Source: Notospermus geniculatus (lineage: Eukaryota; Nemertea; Pilidiophora; Heteronemertea; Lineidae). From it: 64,000 nucleotides of DNA. The translations under genes were made by a program, and so were the position numbers. Of the stretch, positions 36,953-49,843 are shown one piece after another (positions within the stretch are counted from its first letter, which is position 1; each line of letters opens with the position of its first letter). The stretch lies in contig NMRB01000143.1 of the NCBI GenBank assembly GCA_002633025.1, positions 239,253 through 303,252 on the forward strand, written 5' to 3'. Under the pieces are notes generated by a model that had not been told where the DNA came from, did not search any database, and saw only the letters and a program-made list of their open reading frames with translations.

Positions 36953-39900
36953 ATGGCGCGGATGCGAGTTTTACCTTTCTCCGCGTTGGCGGTTTTATTC
37001 TTGTGCCATGCGCTCGATGTTGTTTCTTGTGGACCGGTCAATGAGGTAGTGGAGAGTCGAGTGGCGGTAGCAGACAGCGGACCAGTTATTGTTAGTGTTG
37101 ATGTAAAAGTCCTTCCCGGGACGGATTTGAAAGAGGCCGAGCCGGCGGCACCAGCTACGGTTCAGGGACCAATCAAGCAGGTGGTAGATGCAGGTTCCAC
37201 AACAGTACCACCACCACCAGTTCCCACAAGACCGGAGTAAGTGCATGCGTTGCTTATTATACACTTACAGATATCTAGAGTTAGTATGTATTCGAAACCC
37301 AATTAGAAAGTCCGTCTGAGAATTTTTGGCCCTACTCGGCGCCCGTAGCTGCCAAAGCCGTCGATGCACGCCTCTATTTCTATTTCTATTTATTCACCAC
37401 CAAAAGGTACAGTGAGAATATGTTTTACAATCCAATATACATCAAGATGGCTTATCAATTTTTATTTGTGGAGGCAACAGCAAACGGGTATCATATATTA
37501 TACAGACGTTTGCACTCAAGCAGCATTTTTGCAAGATTTACTTCTTGTTTCTTAAAAAGTTGGTCAAACTTAGCAGTACTAGGGTGGGCGTAGAAATAAC
37601 GTGGAATATATTTTTGCCTAGTTACAGGTTTACAGACCAACCTGTAGATGATCCATGCGTCGGCCTACTGAATAGTTCAGATGACGTCATGACATGTTGT
37701 TACGTAACATCACAGTTACGCATTGGAAAACGATTCTACAAATGACATAGGCCTACCCAGACATATGAATAAGCGGCCCAATACGAGATTGATCACAGCA
37801 GTTTCGCTCATTTCATGTTGATCCTTTTGTCATGTTTGTAGCCTGCCATTAACTTGATTAGGCCTATTGGAAGGCGTTCCTTTATTTTTCTCCAACCTTT
37901 GAGGAATTGTCCTCCAACGTCAGGCTGACGATGTTGAAATCGCCACTGACACAGGATGGGGATGTGCCGTGAAATCGGAAATCCTGGAGTAGATCTACGT
38001 ATGCATTACGTTTCCTGGAAAAATCCGCCCTGGTGACCTTTAGGCAGCCTACATGTACAGTAATGGACATTAGTTTATCTACACCTGATACTTTCAATAT
38101 TTCAAATATTTTTGGGCCAATTTTAACACGGTTCGTTCCATGTGAAAGTACATCTTGTTGGTCATATCTCTGCATCAAAATTTTGGAAATTTGGGAACAT
38201 CGTAATTACGTAATAGCCCATCAGAAAAAAATCCTAAAAATCAACATTTTTGTTATGTAATTTTTTTACGATTTTTTGTTGCAGTTTTGATAGAGTGGAA
38301 CTTTCTAAGGATCATGCACTTTGTTCCATCGAAATCTGTTGAGTGGTTGCTGAGATATTTGAGATTATCAAAATTTCGATAATTTGAGATTTTTCAAATT
38401 TTCACAAAATTCTGATATCAGTAGACAGAGCTCACCTTAAAACCAAGAAGTATGAAGTTTTGGAACGTTTAGCGGAAACTGGTTAGAAGTTAAGCATGTT
38501 TTTCAAAATATCAATATTTTGATACTTTGAAAAATACGCTATATTTCTGCCCAGTTACGGCAAAAAGTTCCAAAATTTTGTAAATCCACATTCTGACGTT
38601 AGCTTTATCTAATGGCATCAAAATATCCTACAAAACACGAAAATCTCAAAATATCAAAATATTGATAATCTCAAATATCTCAGCAACCACTCAACATATT
38701 TAACTCCTTAGAAAGTTCCACTCTATCACATCTGCAACAAAAATCACAAAAATATTACATAATAAGTTTGATTTTTAGTGTTTTTTTCTGATGACATATT
38801 ACATAATTACGATATTTTTAAATTTCGAAAATTTTGATGAAGAAATGTGACCAACAAGATGTACTTTCGTATGCAACAAACCGTGTTTAAATTGGCCCAG
38901 TAGTTTTTCAAATATTCAAAGTATCAAGTGTAGATAAACTAATGTCCATGACTGTACATGTACACGTACATTAGGCCCACATTAGGGAGTTTTCGCAAAA
39001 CCCCCGAAAAGCCAACGTTAACGCCAATCCTATTGTTCGATGAAAGAAGAGAGATCACCGAACAAAAGGATAGACATTCGCGTTGGCGTTTCGGGGGCTT
39101 TGCGAAAACTCGCTATTATACGGACACTCCCTGCGTCCACGTGTCTGCATGATGCCACGTAGGCCTATACATTTCACGAAAGCAAAGGTCCAGAACATGT
39201 AAGAAAAAAGGCTTTCAAATTATCACTAGTATCAAACTCTAAATTTACTGACACAACAGGATGTAGAAGATACAATTGTTCTAGTATTGGAACAAACAAG
39301 GGTGCATCGATGATTGCCTAAATATCACCGGGCTGTAGAGCACGAAATTGCCACATATTTCGATAGATAAAATTCCAAGATCATACACGTCATCTTGTAT
39401 TTTCAGTTGCATCATGATGTATGGGAGAGATGTTCGGCATTACAAAGATGCAGGTTGCACGTTGACCAAGGTAGCGGAGGATTGTTACGAAAAGCCCGTC
39501 TGCCCGCAAGGTAGTCAGTTTAAAAGCGTTAAAGTAAATCTTTGAAAATACATGTAACACGGAAATTCAGTAAAACAGACTAATTGAAGGAAATTTAAAA
39601 AAAAGAGGTTTCCCTTTGTTAAAAGTTTTCTTTTCCGCCGAGAAACAGGGACAGACCGGCTGAGATTGATCGGACAGGTGAAAAAGGAATGGGGGTCCTT
39701 AGAATGCACTCTTCGTGGTAGATTTTGGGACTTGCCACTAATCAAATCCCTATCTAAGCATCTTTCTCCTCTGCAGTCTGCACCGCTGAGGACAACACAA
39801 CGAAAGAAATCGATGGGCCGATGTGGCCGGAGCAGGATGGGGACAAAATGTGCGAATGCGTTGGGATTGGTGCAATCGTATTCTCCCCGCCTGTACCTCC

Positions 39901-42900
39901 ACCTGGTGCTGGACCTTTTCCACCGACAAAACACTGCCGTCCAAATGGTAAACTTTTCTCCGATAGTACCTGAGTGCTGTTGCCTTACTTGATTTCATTT
40001 AATTCAGAACGGTAGACATTAACTAAGGAGCTGTAGAGGCATATGCCTCCAAATGAGATAATGACGTCAGAACATGAATATTAAATGAGATAGTGACGTA
40101 GGAACTGGCATATCTAATGAGAAATTCTGACCAATGAAGATTGGCTTAAAGTTAATTTGTCAACAAGACCACGTGGCTACGGTATGTGTTTGTGTATTTA
40201 CATGAAGAGTTCACCTGGTTTATCGACGGTACGAATAACGTTTCGATAACAGTGATGACTTCATTTATTCAATCTTCTTAGCTTTGTAGTGGTGAGAACA
40301 TGGTGATAAGGGCAACAACAATCTCCTCCAACTTCACTTGTGCAAAATTGCGTTGTTTGTCAGGGGCGTAGCTAGTTTTTAAGGCCGGGAGGAGCAAAGT
40401 TGATTTAGTGGAGGCGAAGCCCAGGGCCGGATCCGGGGGGCCTCGCCCCTCACCTATTTTTGGCAGACTTGTGACTTTTGTTAGCCAGAAAAAAATTATC
40501 ACATAAAAATTCAAGTCCTTTGCTTTCAGATGCCAGGAAAATGCATCCATGAAAAAAGCACTTAAATTGTCAATTTTTTCTGGGGGAGGGCCAGGCCCCC
40601 CCGTTTGGGCTGCCTGCTTTCAGTGCTCACCACCTCCGTCACGCGACGTCGAGCTACGCCCCCTCGCTTTCTGTCAATCCTGGATCCGGCCCTGAAGTCC
40701 GCTCCTTCCGTGCATGCACTGAGGGGTGTCTGAGGGGGGGCCTCCCCCCAAAATTGAAAATCTAGATTATCACAGATGCATATGTTCCCCACATTTGACA
40801 CCACATCTATACTATAATGGACGGTAGCCATGTTGGATTTTGTTATCAACCTGAGTTGACCTAATATCTGCTATACCTTGCTATGTAATAACTGTACACA
40901 GTTAGGGTGGACCGGACTCTCTGCCCTATCTCCTCCTTAGTTAGGGCTTGAAGCCTACAAAGAGCGGCCTATGTGTACAGTACAATATGAGGAGATTGTA
41001 TTACGGAATTTTGGTTTTAAAAGAAGTGCTGGTTTGTATGAAAAAGAGAGAAAATCACATGTGTGGTGACCTGCGCTGCCATCTACAAGAATGGCAGTGA
41101 CCTACTACCAACAGATACACGGTGGGACGCATGAACCTAGCTATCATGAATCTGGGTCACCTTGGCATTAGCCTGGAGATAAGGCTGATTGTGTAATAAA
41201 CCAGATGTGATGCTGCTGTTTAGAAAGTCAAAACTCCTCACTGCTCATGGATTTGACGGTTAACGATTAATAAATTAATAAACTATCCCTCTCCAAATAA
41301 ATAATAAGCAAGAAGTCAATCTCCAGAATTCACGAATCTGAAACTCTATAAAAGACTAAGTGCTCTCCAAATAAACTCATCAATAAAGCAACAGACCCTG
41401 TACCACAGGATATAGACAAACTCCCGCCCGCAAAATGTGCTCGCCACGGGTGAATATGCTAGTCACACATAATTAGCTTATCTTAAAGATGGGAAATGAC
41501 CTTTTGGAGGAAAAAATTGTTTTGTCCAGTTTTACTCGGGGGCAGGGGCAAATGCCCTCCTGCCCCCGCTAGGTCTAGGCCTATACAGGGTATGGCATCC
41601 AAAGAAACCTATAGGGGAGCTGGGGCTGGGAGGGTCTGCTGTACTAGAGGCATTTCGTGAATATGGATAAAATTTGGCAAACGCACTGTTATTAAATATA
41701 TCTGCAGAAAAAGGGATTAACCCCCCCCCCCCCCAGGACATTCATGCCGAAATGGTTGCTACATTAAGCCCCTTCTTTGAAAGAACATTCCAAGTTGAAC
41801 AATTTTACACCGCTTTATAAAGTTAGGTCTTGGCAAGCCTGCCAGACCAGCTGAAGTGGCGCGGTGGTAGTCTGTCAAATCTCACACAAATTCAGCCATT
41901 TCCCCGCCAAAATAACCACGTGGATCTAATCATATCACGTGGCTCTGTTTCTATCACGTGGTATGGCTATTTTTAGACATATGCCTCTACAGCTCCTTAG
42001 TTAATGTCTACCCTCCAAGAGTGACTGAATTCTGAAATGTCAGCCGTGGTTTGGAACATTTTCGGCCTGTCATGCCCTCAATTTCTGTCCAGTATCGGGA
42101 GACAGGCAGAAGTATTTTTTACGTTGACGAACACGGTGACCATACCTACGATATCGATCGGTATCTAGTAGTATACTATCTACCGTCTACCGGTATACTA
42201 TAAAAGGGAACACCCGTAATGTTGTTAGCAATTTCCTTGGACAACACTCACTTCAACTCATGCCACATACTTAACAAGAGGCCCATGGGCCTTGCGCTCA
42301 GCTGACTTTGTATTAGTTGTTTGGAGTGGTACCATATTGTGGGCAATTGTTTCCAAGGTGGAGAAGACATTGTGTGTAAATTTGTTGTTTGTTGAAAACA
42401 GGAGGATTACGACGGAATGATCTTTCCTATCAGGTAATTTGTTAACACTGGAAATGTACAACACTCAGAGGTGTTACACCAGAATTAACACTGAAAACGT
42501 GCAACAAGAGATATTCGGCGTTACAAAGATGCAGGTTGCAACTTAAACGAGGTGGAGGAGGGTTGTTACGAAAAGCCCGTCTGCCCGGAAGGTAACAGTT
42601 GAAAGGCGTCACGTACTTTGAAATTAACTCGGAAACTCAGAAAACAGATGAACTTGGAAGAAATTTGTGAAGAGGGGTTCCCTCTATTTAAGTTTTCTTT
42701 TTCGCCGAGAAACTCGGACAAATGTGCTGAGATTGACCAGACAGGTGAAAAAGGAATGGTAGTCCTAGTAATGCAGTATTCGTGGTAGATTTGGGGACTT
42801 GCCATCAATTAAATCCCTTTCTAACATCTTTCTCTCCTGCAGATTGTACCGCTGAGGACAACTCTACGAAAGAAATCGATGGGCCGATGTGGCCGGAGCA

Positions 42901-44726
42901 GGATGGGGACAAAATGTGCGAATGCGTGAGGATCGGTGCAATCGTATTCTCCCCGCCTGTACCTCCACCTGGTGCTGGACCTTTCCCACCGACAAAACAC
43001 TGCCGTCCAAATGGTAAACTTTTCTCCGATAGTACCTGTTGCCTTACTTGATTTCATTTCCTTCAGAACGTACGGGCATTCTGTTGTACAACCAATGACT
43101 ATAGGCCCCCCTATACCGATTATTTCAGGCTGCCTGATACACGGCGTTGATAATGAAACAGATGTTCTCATACAGCCCGGACGTCAACATGATTTTGATG
43201 GCACGACATGTACCTGTGTTAGTGGACCAGATCCTGGACTCATGGATTATGCAACTCTGTACCATTTCCAATGTGACACAACTACAGACAAGCCAACGGT
43301 TCTCCTACCAACAGCTTTGCCAGCAATCGTTGAAGCCACCAAAAAAGCAACGGTACCACCACCACCAGTTCCTACAGGACCGGAGTAAGTGAGGCACACA
43401 TGGTTCGGTTTTGTTAGTGCGAGACAGCAACCTCAAGTTATCCAAGGCACAATCGAACTGTACATCAAACCTTTAGGTCATGGAAGTGCTTTCAGAAACC
43501 TTTGGAACGACCATTACGATAACGCCGCTGACATTTGCCCAATGCAGTCAAGGCCATACGGAATGACAAAACAGTGTCGGCAGAAGCTGCAGAATTGTCC
43601 TGACTAGATATCACCGGCACGAAACGGCTAAGATTTCACAAATAACATTTTGACCAATACATGTACATGTTGTATTTTCAGTTGCACCTGGATGTCTCGG
43701 CAAGATGTTCGGAATTTCAAAGAATTAGGGTGCAACGTAACTAAAATAAGGAAAGGTTGTTACGAAAAACCCGTCTGTCCAGAAGGTAACTGTTGAATAG
43801 CGCTTGGCAGTAAACCTTAAGAACTCATGCAGTCAAACAGGCTGAAAAAGAAGAAATTCGTGAAAGTGATGTTTTCCATTTGTTGTACTTGAAGTAGATT
43901 TCTGTTTTTACCGAGAATCAGACCAACATCCTGATTGGTCAAGAAACGGCCGTCATTACACGGAGGAGTATGAATTCTCATTGATTTGGGGACTGGCCAT
44001 CAAATAATCTACATCTGTTCTAACTTAAAGATCTGTCTCTCCTGCAGTTTGTACCGCTGAGGACAACTCTACGAAAGAAATCGATGGGCCGATGTGGCCG
44101 GAGCAGGATGGGGACAAAATGTGCGAATGCGTGAGGATCGGTGCAGTCCTATTCTCCCCGCCAGTACCTCCACCTGGTGCTGGACCTTTCCCACCGATAA
44201 AACACTGTCGTTCAAATGGTAAGCTCTTCAACCAACTGATATGGGAAAGAAACACCATCAGTCGATTTGAGACACCCGAGGTGTGTCACTTTAACTCAAC
44301 TTTCAAACTAACACGTCTGGTCGTCAAGGATATCAAATACGAGGTCCCCAATGAATACATCATGATAATAGGCTACCTAAGTACTTTTCCTTCAATGCCT
44401 TGTGCATCCATCCTGTCATTTTACTACATAGGCCTACTTTGATTTCAGGCTGCCTGATACACGGAGTTGATAATGAAACAGATGTACTCATACAACCCGG
44501 AAATCAACACGAGATGTATGGCAGGACATGTACCTGCGTTAGTGGACCAGATCCTGACCTCATGGATTATTCAACTCTCTACCATTTCCAATGCGAGAGC
44601 ATTACACTCAAGCCAAAGTCCGCCGAGACAACAGCTTCGCCACTAACCCCTGAGCTAAGACAACCTACAAAAGCTTCTGAGGAAGATCACAAAGAGACAA
44701 CCCCCTCCCCCGATTTGGCCTACTAG
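36953..44726 (+). CDS. Secreted Cys-rich, VWC-like modular protein with repeated three-exon units
   Basis: Exon 1 (36953-37236) encodes a signal peptide (MRVLPFSALAVLFLCHA core) and a Pro-rich tail ending TTVPPPPVPTRPE. The rest is built from units of three exons. Exon a (39407-39510; about 42490-42591; 43682-43785) has the pattern C-x-W-x-x-RDVR...GC...CYEKPVCP. Exon b (39777-39947; 42843-43013; 44048-44218, always 171 bp) has DGPMWPEQDGDKMCECV and a PPVPPPGAGPFPP run. Exon c (43129-43384; 44449-44726) has GCLIHGVDNETDVLIQPG, CTCVSGPDP and a Thr/Pro tail. Splice phases are 2-1, 1-1 and 1-2. The b and c modules resemble von Willebrand type C subdomains (W, then C-x-C), but the assignment is tentative. 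Unit 1 lacks exon c, and unit 2 exon a lacks its 5' half and a good acceptor, so the exact transcript is uncertain. It is extracellular; function unknown. Confidence 0.7.
38051..38961. mobile_element. 0.9-kb foldback element in intron 1
   Basis: The two ends are inverted: AATGGACATTAGTTTATCT near 38062 against AGATAAACTAATGTCCAT near 38934. Pairing continues through AAAGTACATCTTGTTGGTC and its complement, and an inner AGAGTGGAACTTTCT / AGAAAGTTCCACTCT pair. AT-rich and non-coding, the whole unit forms an imperfect hairpin about 450 bp long. Confidence 0.85.
38986..39112. repeat. GCAAAGCCCCCGAAA-family MITE
   Basis: GAGTTTTCGCAAAACCCCCG at the left and CGGGGGCTTTGCGAAAACTC at the right, with CGTTGGCGTTTC and TGTTCGATG-type interior blocks. 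Relatives occur at 47243-47315, 52313-52580, 53302-53325, 54136-54211 and 59440-59800. Confidence 0.8.
40011..42012. mobile_element. 2.0-kb terminal-inverted-repeat element inside the modular gene
   Basis: GGTAGACATTAACTAAGGAG plus CTGTAGAGGCATATG at the left is exactly mirrored by CATATGCCTCTACAG plus CTCCTTAGTTAATGTCTACC at the right, inverted ends of about 35 bp. Internal sequence includes the CAGGGGCGTAGCTAG-type repeat (from about 40360) and a C-run at 41719-41734. I see no transposase frame. It sits where exon c of unit 1 is expected. Confidence 0.85.
42270..42490. repeat. Interspersed repeat beginning AACAAGAGGCCCATGGGCC
   Basis: It starts with the palindrome GGCCCATGGGCC followed by TTGCGCTCAGCTGAC and runs up to the truncated exon a of unit 2. 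I cannot assign the family. It and the 2-kb TIR element together replace the missing exon c and half of exon a. Confidence 0.4.
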
Positions 44727-46610
44727 TAGATGTAGGCCTATACGTTTGCCATGTTCCCCTTTGTTTCACTTCGGTTCTCAACTTAGGAAACGCCCAGTAG
44801 TTGTGAGTGTGGCGTGAAAAAAATATGGCTGCCAATCCCGTCTCCAAGCAGAAGGTACATGTATATCTACATTGTAAATGACGTCAAGTGCGAGCTTTTG
44901 GAACATGCACACGAGGATACTCAGGCCATCCTTCCTGGTCCATCTCTGCTTCGTCGTCTTCTTAAACCCACATATATAATCCATCACCGAAAAGCGATAT
45001 TTAAGCATAAAATTATTTACCCGATGCGAACATTTCTGCCACACCTTTCTTCACGAAATATTCCTTTTCATCAGTCGACCGAGCGTCAACCTCTAACCGG
45101 GAATCCCATGCGTTTTATAGCTTTTCAAAACAATAAAGAAAAGATACGGCTCAGCGCTGGCTTCCGTTCACATCCTTTCATCACAGCGTGTTTTCTTCCT
45201 CTTGTCGGGTTCTTAACAAGCCGCAGATGCAATGTGTCATCCTCAATGTACCTCTTCTTCTTCCTGATGATCAAAGTCAGCCAGTTACTCCTGATCACAG
45301 CGGTGAGAGTGCAAGCAGAAAGTGACATCAGGAACGGGCAAAAGTAAAAATGTAAAGCATCGACAAAAACTTGTTTTGATCGGCGGGAAAATTGCCGAGG
45401 CGCCGTTTTTACGTATCCTGTGCATTTATCATGCGTAGGTTCCAAGAAAAACGGACTTGACAGCCGGATTGGCTGTATAAGGTTGCCTGTGATTTGTATA
45501 TCACTGTTCGTCGGTCGACCTCGGCTCCAAAGTTACCGTTACTTCGATATGCCAAAGCTTTATAACGAACGACACCAACAACAACGAACGAATGCCGCAG
45601 AGATAAGTTTCATCCAAAAGACATGACTGGTGAACCGTATCTTTTTTAACTTCAATCATGTTAGTAAGTTCATGAATGGTCCGATAAGACCATTTGATCA
45701 CGACACATGTCCGGCATCACGACCCCCAACAATAGGCAAACAATATCCCTGTTGGGGCATCAATGAGATGGTAATGAAGCGAACACCAAGTCCTAATGAG
45801 GTGTCGGTGATGAGATGGGAAAGTTTCCTTTATGGCTGCTCAGTTGCGTGAGTGATACCGAAGGTTTAAATTGGACGGAAGCTGGGATGCTTCTCCCTTG
45901 AGACGATGCTGGTGATTAATGGCTTCTCTCAAGCCAATGTCACTATACTCTGCATCAAAAAATTTTGTCTGCATGCAGATACGTACGAAGCATCCCGACA
46001 AGTGCTGCATTGCGGATTATGACGTTGAGGAGGTCAGTAAAAGAGTTTTGTGCAGATACATTGTACAATGTAGGAATAGCAGCGTCCCCGGTGTGACGTT
46101 TTTCAGTGTGGCCCGTGTGCCAGTGTGACATCACAGTAGATTGATGGAATAAGGTGCAACTTGACAATGAGCGACACAAAGAGAAACAGTGAGCATGGTG
46201 AGTCAGTTCCCTAGTGTGTTCCAAACAATGGGAGTCACACAGAAAAATTGCCACTCTGAAAAAACATACACTGGCCTCAACCAACTTATTGTTCTCAGAG
46301 CTAGGCCATGTCCCTCTTTCATTTAAAGAAAATAATATTTTCTTTAGGCATGCAGAAGGTTCGAGGGTGGCTTCATCACGAACAATGCCAGTATTCACAA
46401 CAATCCTGCCGCCGTGTTGCACTGCCGTCCATGATACAGAGCGCTGTGCTGCTCGACAGCAGAACCAGAATATTCTTGTACTGACGACCAGGAGTTGAGC
46501 TGGACATGCGCAGGAGGTTGGGCGTTGTGATAGCAATTTTGATCATCACGTTGTTGCAATTGCTATATAATCACAACGTAAAGGTTACTGGGTCTGAAGA
46601 ATCCCTACAC
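44727..46610. other. Intergenic between the modular gene and the Ig-like cluster
   Basis: Nothing coding is recognised. The longest open frames (45955-46536 minus, 44814-45347 plus) have no recognisable domain and are not supported by conservation in this window. A short imperfect hairpin with GTTGTGAT / ATCACAAC ends is at 46526-46579. Confidence 0.4.
45132..45137 (+). terminator. Candidate polyadenylation hexamer for the modular gene
   Basis: AATAAA about 400 bases after the terminal TAG of exon c in unit 3. Confidence 0.4.
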
Positions 46611-46877
46611 CAGGGTTGTAAATTGACAATTGCTGCCTGAAAATTAAATGGGCTTGTTTTGTATTCTGACGGAGTTTTTGCAGGAAAGTGCCCGGGACAC
46701 CATTCACGATGGATGTGGGACAAGGAAATGGCTATTTAGCGATCCGGGCGGCTAAAAAGTGGTGCTCATTTGACGAGCGACTCGTTGGCATTTGGGATAA
46801 CCATCCTCAAATCGTTCCGATAGTCAGGATTTGCCAATTAACATATTGGTAATTAACAGAATAATTGAAGAACTAAA

Positions 46878-46946
46878 TTATTTCCAAATATCAGAGATAA
46901 TAGAGATTTTTTTAATGGGCTTTGTCTGGTCAATATTTTACACCGC
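46878..46946 (+). promoter_or_regulatory. Conserved promoter block of Igt-1
   Basis: TTATTTCCAAATATCAGAG, AGAGATAATAGAGATTT (GATA-type core) and CTGGTCAATATTTTACACCGC-like sequence lie 100-165 bases before the start codon. They are conserved in order and spacing upstream of all four Igt first exons. The ATATTTTA stretch may serve as a TATA element. Confidence 0.55.
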
Positions 46947-47242
46947 ACCACCAAAGGTACTGAGTTCCACTCTTCATGTTGCTTCGATTCTGCAAAGTTT
47001 GAGCTTGGCCTATCATCCAGGTCAGGTGATCACTCGGAGGAATGGACTACGGGAGGATAAGGCCGTATGGCTTCTTTGCTATCTTCATGTTGGTAGCACA
47101 CTTGGTAAGTCGCATTCTGTATATGAAGCAGTGAGACTCTTCGATTATTTCGAGAGATTTTGCGCCAATTAAGAGTTTTCCAGGTTTTTCAATGACAATG
47201 GTTGTCCACCCAACGGAATGTCTACCCTATTGTTCGGTCATC

Positions 47243-47315
47243 TCTACACGCCATCGAACAATGGGGTTGGTGACAATCGCTTTGGCGTTTCGGAGGCTTT
47301 GCGAAACCCCTGTGT
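47243..47315. repeat. GCAAAGCCCCCGAAA-family repeat fragment
   Basis: CATCGAACAATGGGG followed by TTTGGCGTTTCGGAGGCTTT and GCGAAACCCC, one end of the family, in Igt-1 intron 1. Confidence 0.6.
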
Positions 47316-49843
47316 TGTTCAGACACCTGCACATTTTTACCCCTCGGCCCGAGGGGCATTTTCGTCCCCTGCGGCGTCAGTCCGTCCGTCCATTGACGAT
47401 GTTGCCGCTCTAGCATGTTCATATTATATCTAATTTTTCTGATTTTTGGTGGAAAGGTGTTACATGTGGATCCTTCACGAACTTATCGATTTTCGGCCGA
47501 ATCGGACTTTCCATTTGCCAGCAGGGGGCGTTTTGTGAAAAATTAAAAATGGCCATAACTTTCTTCGTTTTTGAGCTAGGATGCTCGAATTTTTAATATT
47601 TTTATTTGACCTACTTTTTATCTGTTTTTTTAGGTCAAATAGCGTGTGGAAATTTAAGTTAGTTGATGTTTTTGTTGTTACCGTTATAGGGGCTTCAAAT
47701 TAAATCCGATATTTCACATTCTTCGTGTGACCACCCCACAGATGGTCACAAGTTTTTGGACGTATCTCTTTACCAAAGCAAACTTCAATCATTTTCAGAC
47801 CAGCGGATACCGTGATGATGACTGCCACGACGGCAAGAAGCTGGGGAGAATTCTGGATTTCGTGGTCTCTCACCCAGAGTATATTCCGTATTCCAGACGA
47901 CCACTCAATGTGACCTTACGACTGTACACACCCTACAAACCAAATGCTGCTTGGTACCTACAAGAGTATAAGGATTTTTTCGGGCGCTATATCAAGTTGT
48001 CCCACCAAGATAACGACGATATATTAGGTATTCCGTGGCAGTTGAACGTTTCCCCTGTGCCTGAGAAAGGTAGGCAACAACGTCACTAGGAGAAATGATA
48101 CTCGCATCCTCGAGTGGGCAAATTATTGCAGGTGTGATAGTATCTAATGCCCCCGTCTTCCTGATATCCCACTGCATTGTTTGTCATATGATTAAGAGTC
48201 TTGGTCCGTAAATGCATTGTTGGGGACTTCACATATGGGGGGGGGGGGGATGGCAGAAGCTGACAGTTTAAATGCTCAAAGAAGAGATAATTTGCTCCAA
48301 GGCGTACATGTTGCACGATACTACATGATATGTTCTGATAGGAGTAGGTCATACGCCCTTTGCGAAAACCTAAAAGCTGTTTTCCTGCATAAGCCAGTTT
48401 AAAACACTACACTTCAATCCACTACTGAAGTGTGCATTACCTTCATTTACTACATGTAATAACTGAGGTCATAAAGTATGTGTTTTAGATCCCGCTTGCA
48501 GCATCAGCTTTACACTTTCATTTCAACTTGACTTCTTCAGACGACGGCGACATCAGAGCAAACTTTCGTTATGAAGGTGGTGATACGTACGTATTCTCGC
48601 TTCAATTGGTGCCGTCTGTATACTCGTATGAAAACTCTTATCGAACCATGGTCGTTTACTTTAAAATGCAGCTGGATCACCCTTGCAACACGATCACCGT
48701 GAGTCTGAGATCAGGTTTTAACGGCTTGAAGAATATGACTGGGGTTGATCTACCGACACCACTCTTTGTGCCAAAGTCTGTCGTAGATCTCCGGAGACAG
48801 AAAAGTGCACGTATGAAAGTTGGACTGACAAAAGACCCCGCCCTGGAAAATGACGGTTGTTATGCCTCATTTGCCGGCGGTAGGAAAAATGGTGAATTGT
48901 TCACTCGAGGTGGATTGCGGGGAAGCCAATATCCTGTTAGTATGGGCTGGGAAAATGCATCTGGGAGGCGCTCCGGTTATCCCGAAGTCGTCAACAACAC
49001 AATCGATGGAGTGATGACTCTTACTAAGATACCGGATAAAGTCGGCGACATCGAGGGATTGACTGTATTATCTTCATGGAATATGATGCAACGAGAAGAG
49101 TCGATCGACGACTGGAAGTCGTTGGAGGTCATGGCGACTACACTAGTCCTACTGAAAGCCAGCGAAAAGCCAGCAGTAGGTTTGTCTGTCAACCAGAAGA
49201 ACCCTAAAATTCAAAATCCCACTCACAAGTACTTTTATGACACGGACGGCACAAGAATAATCCCGTTCGTCAACGATCCTATAATGGTGATGCCGGTAGT
49301 GATTGAATGTTCGGCCATGTCATCTGACGGCGAAACGACCCCGGATATCGCCGCTGCGGTGATAAACGGGGACAAAACTGGGTTTACTGTCAGCAACCTC
49401 CTGACTCCGATAAGAAGTGAAGATTTCGTGGGTTATGCACAGAGATTCTATGAAATACCACCACTGCCGGTAGGAGAAACGGCGAGTTTCAACTGTCGCG
49501 CGGCTGAGGGAAACACCGTGTCCAGCGGATTTGTCCGGGTGATTAGCACCGAGAATGTCAAGGTCACATCGGAAAACAAGGGCTATGAACCCTTGAACAA
49601 CAGCACCTTTAGGGGAGTAAGTACTAGTAGCACATCCGTTCACATACATGTACACTTGGCAAAGGTTAAATATTCCAGTTAAGTGTTTCAGTTTAGCAAA
49701 TTGCTCGCGGGGTTTGTTGACAGTTGTTTGTTGACATGGCCTCAATATCAAGCGCCGTTTTGAGAAAAAGGCGAAAGAAGGATTTTAGTTTAATGGGAAA
49801 TGCATTAGACAGCCAAACTTCGGAGGCGTATTCTGCAAAATCT

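Noticed and set aside
45955-46536. 193-codon open frame on the minus strand
   Set aside because: Composition is repeat-like, no domain or splice context is recognised and there is no conserved counterpart in the paralogous region.
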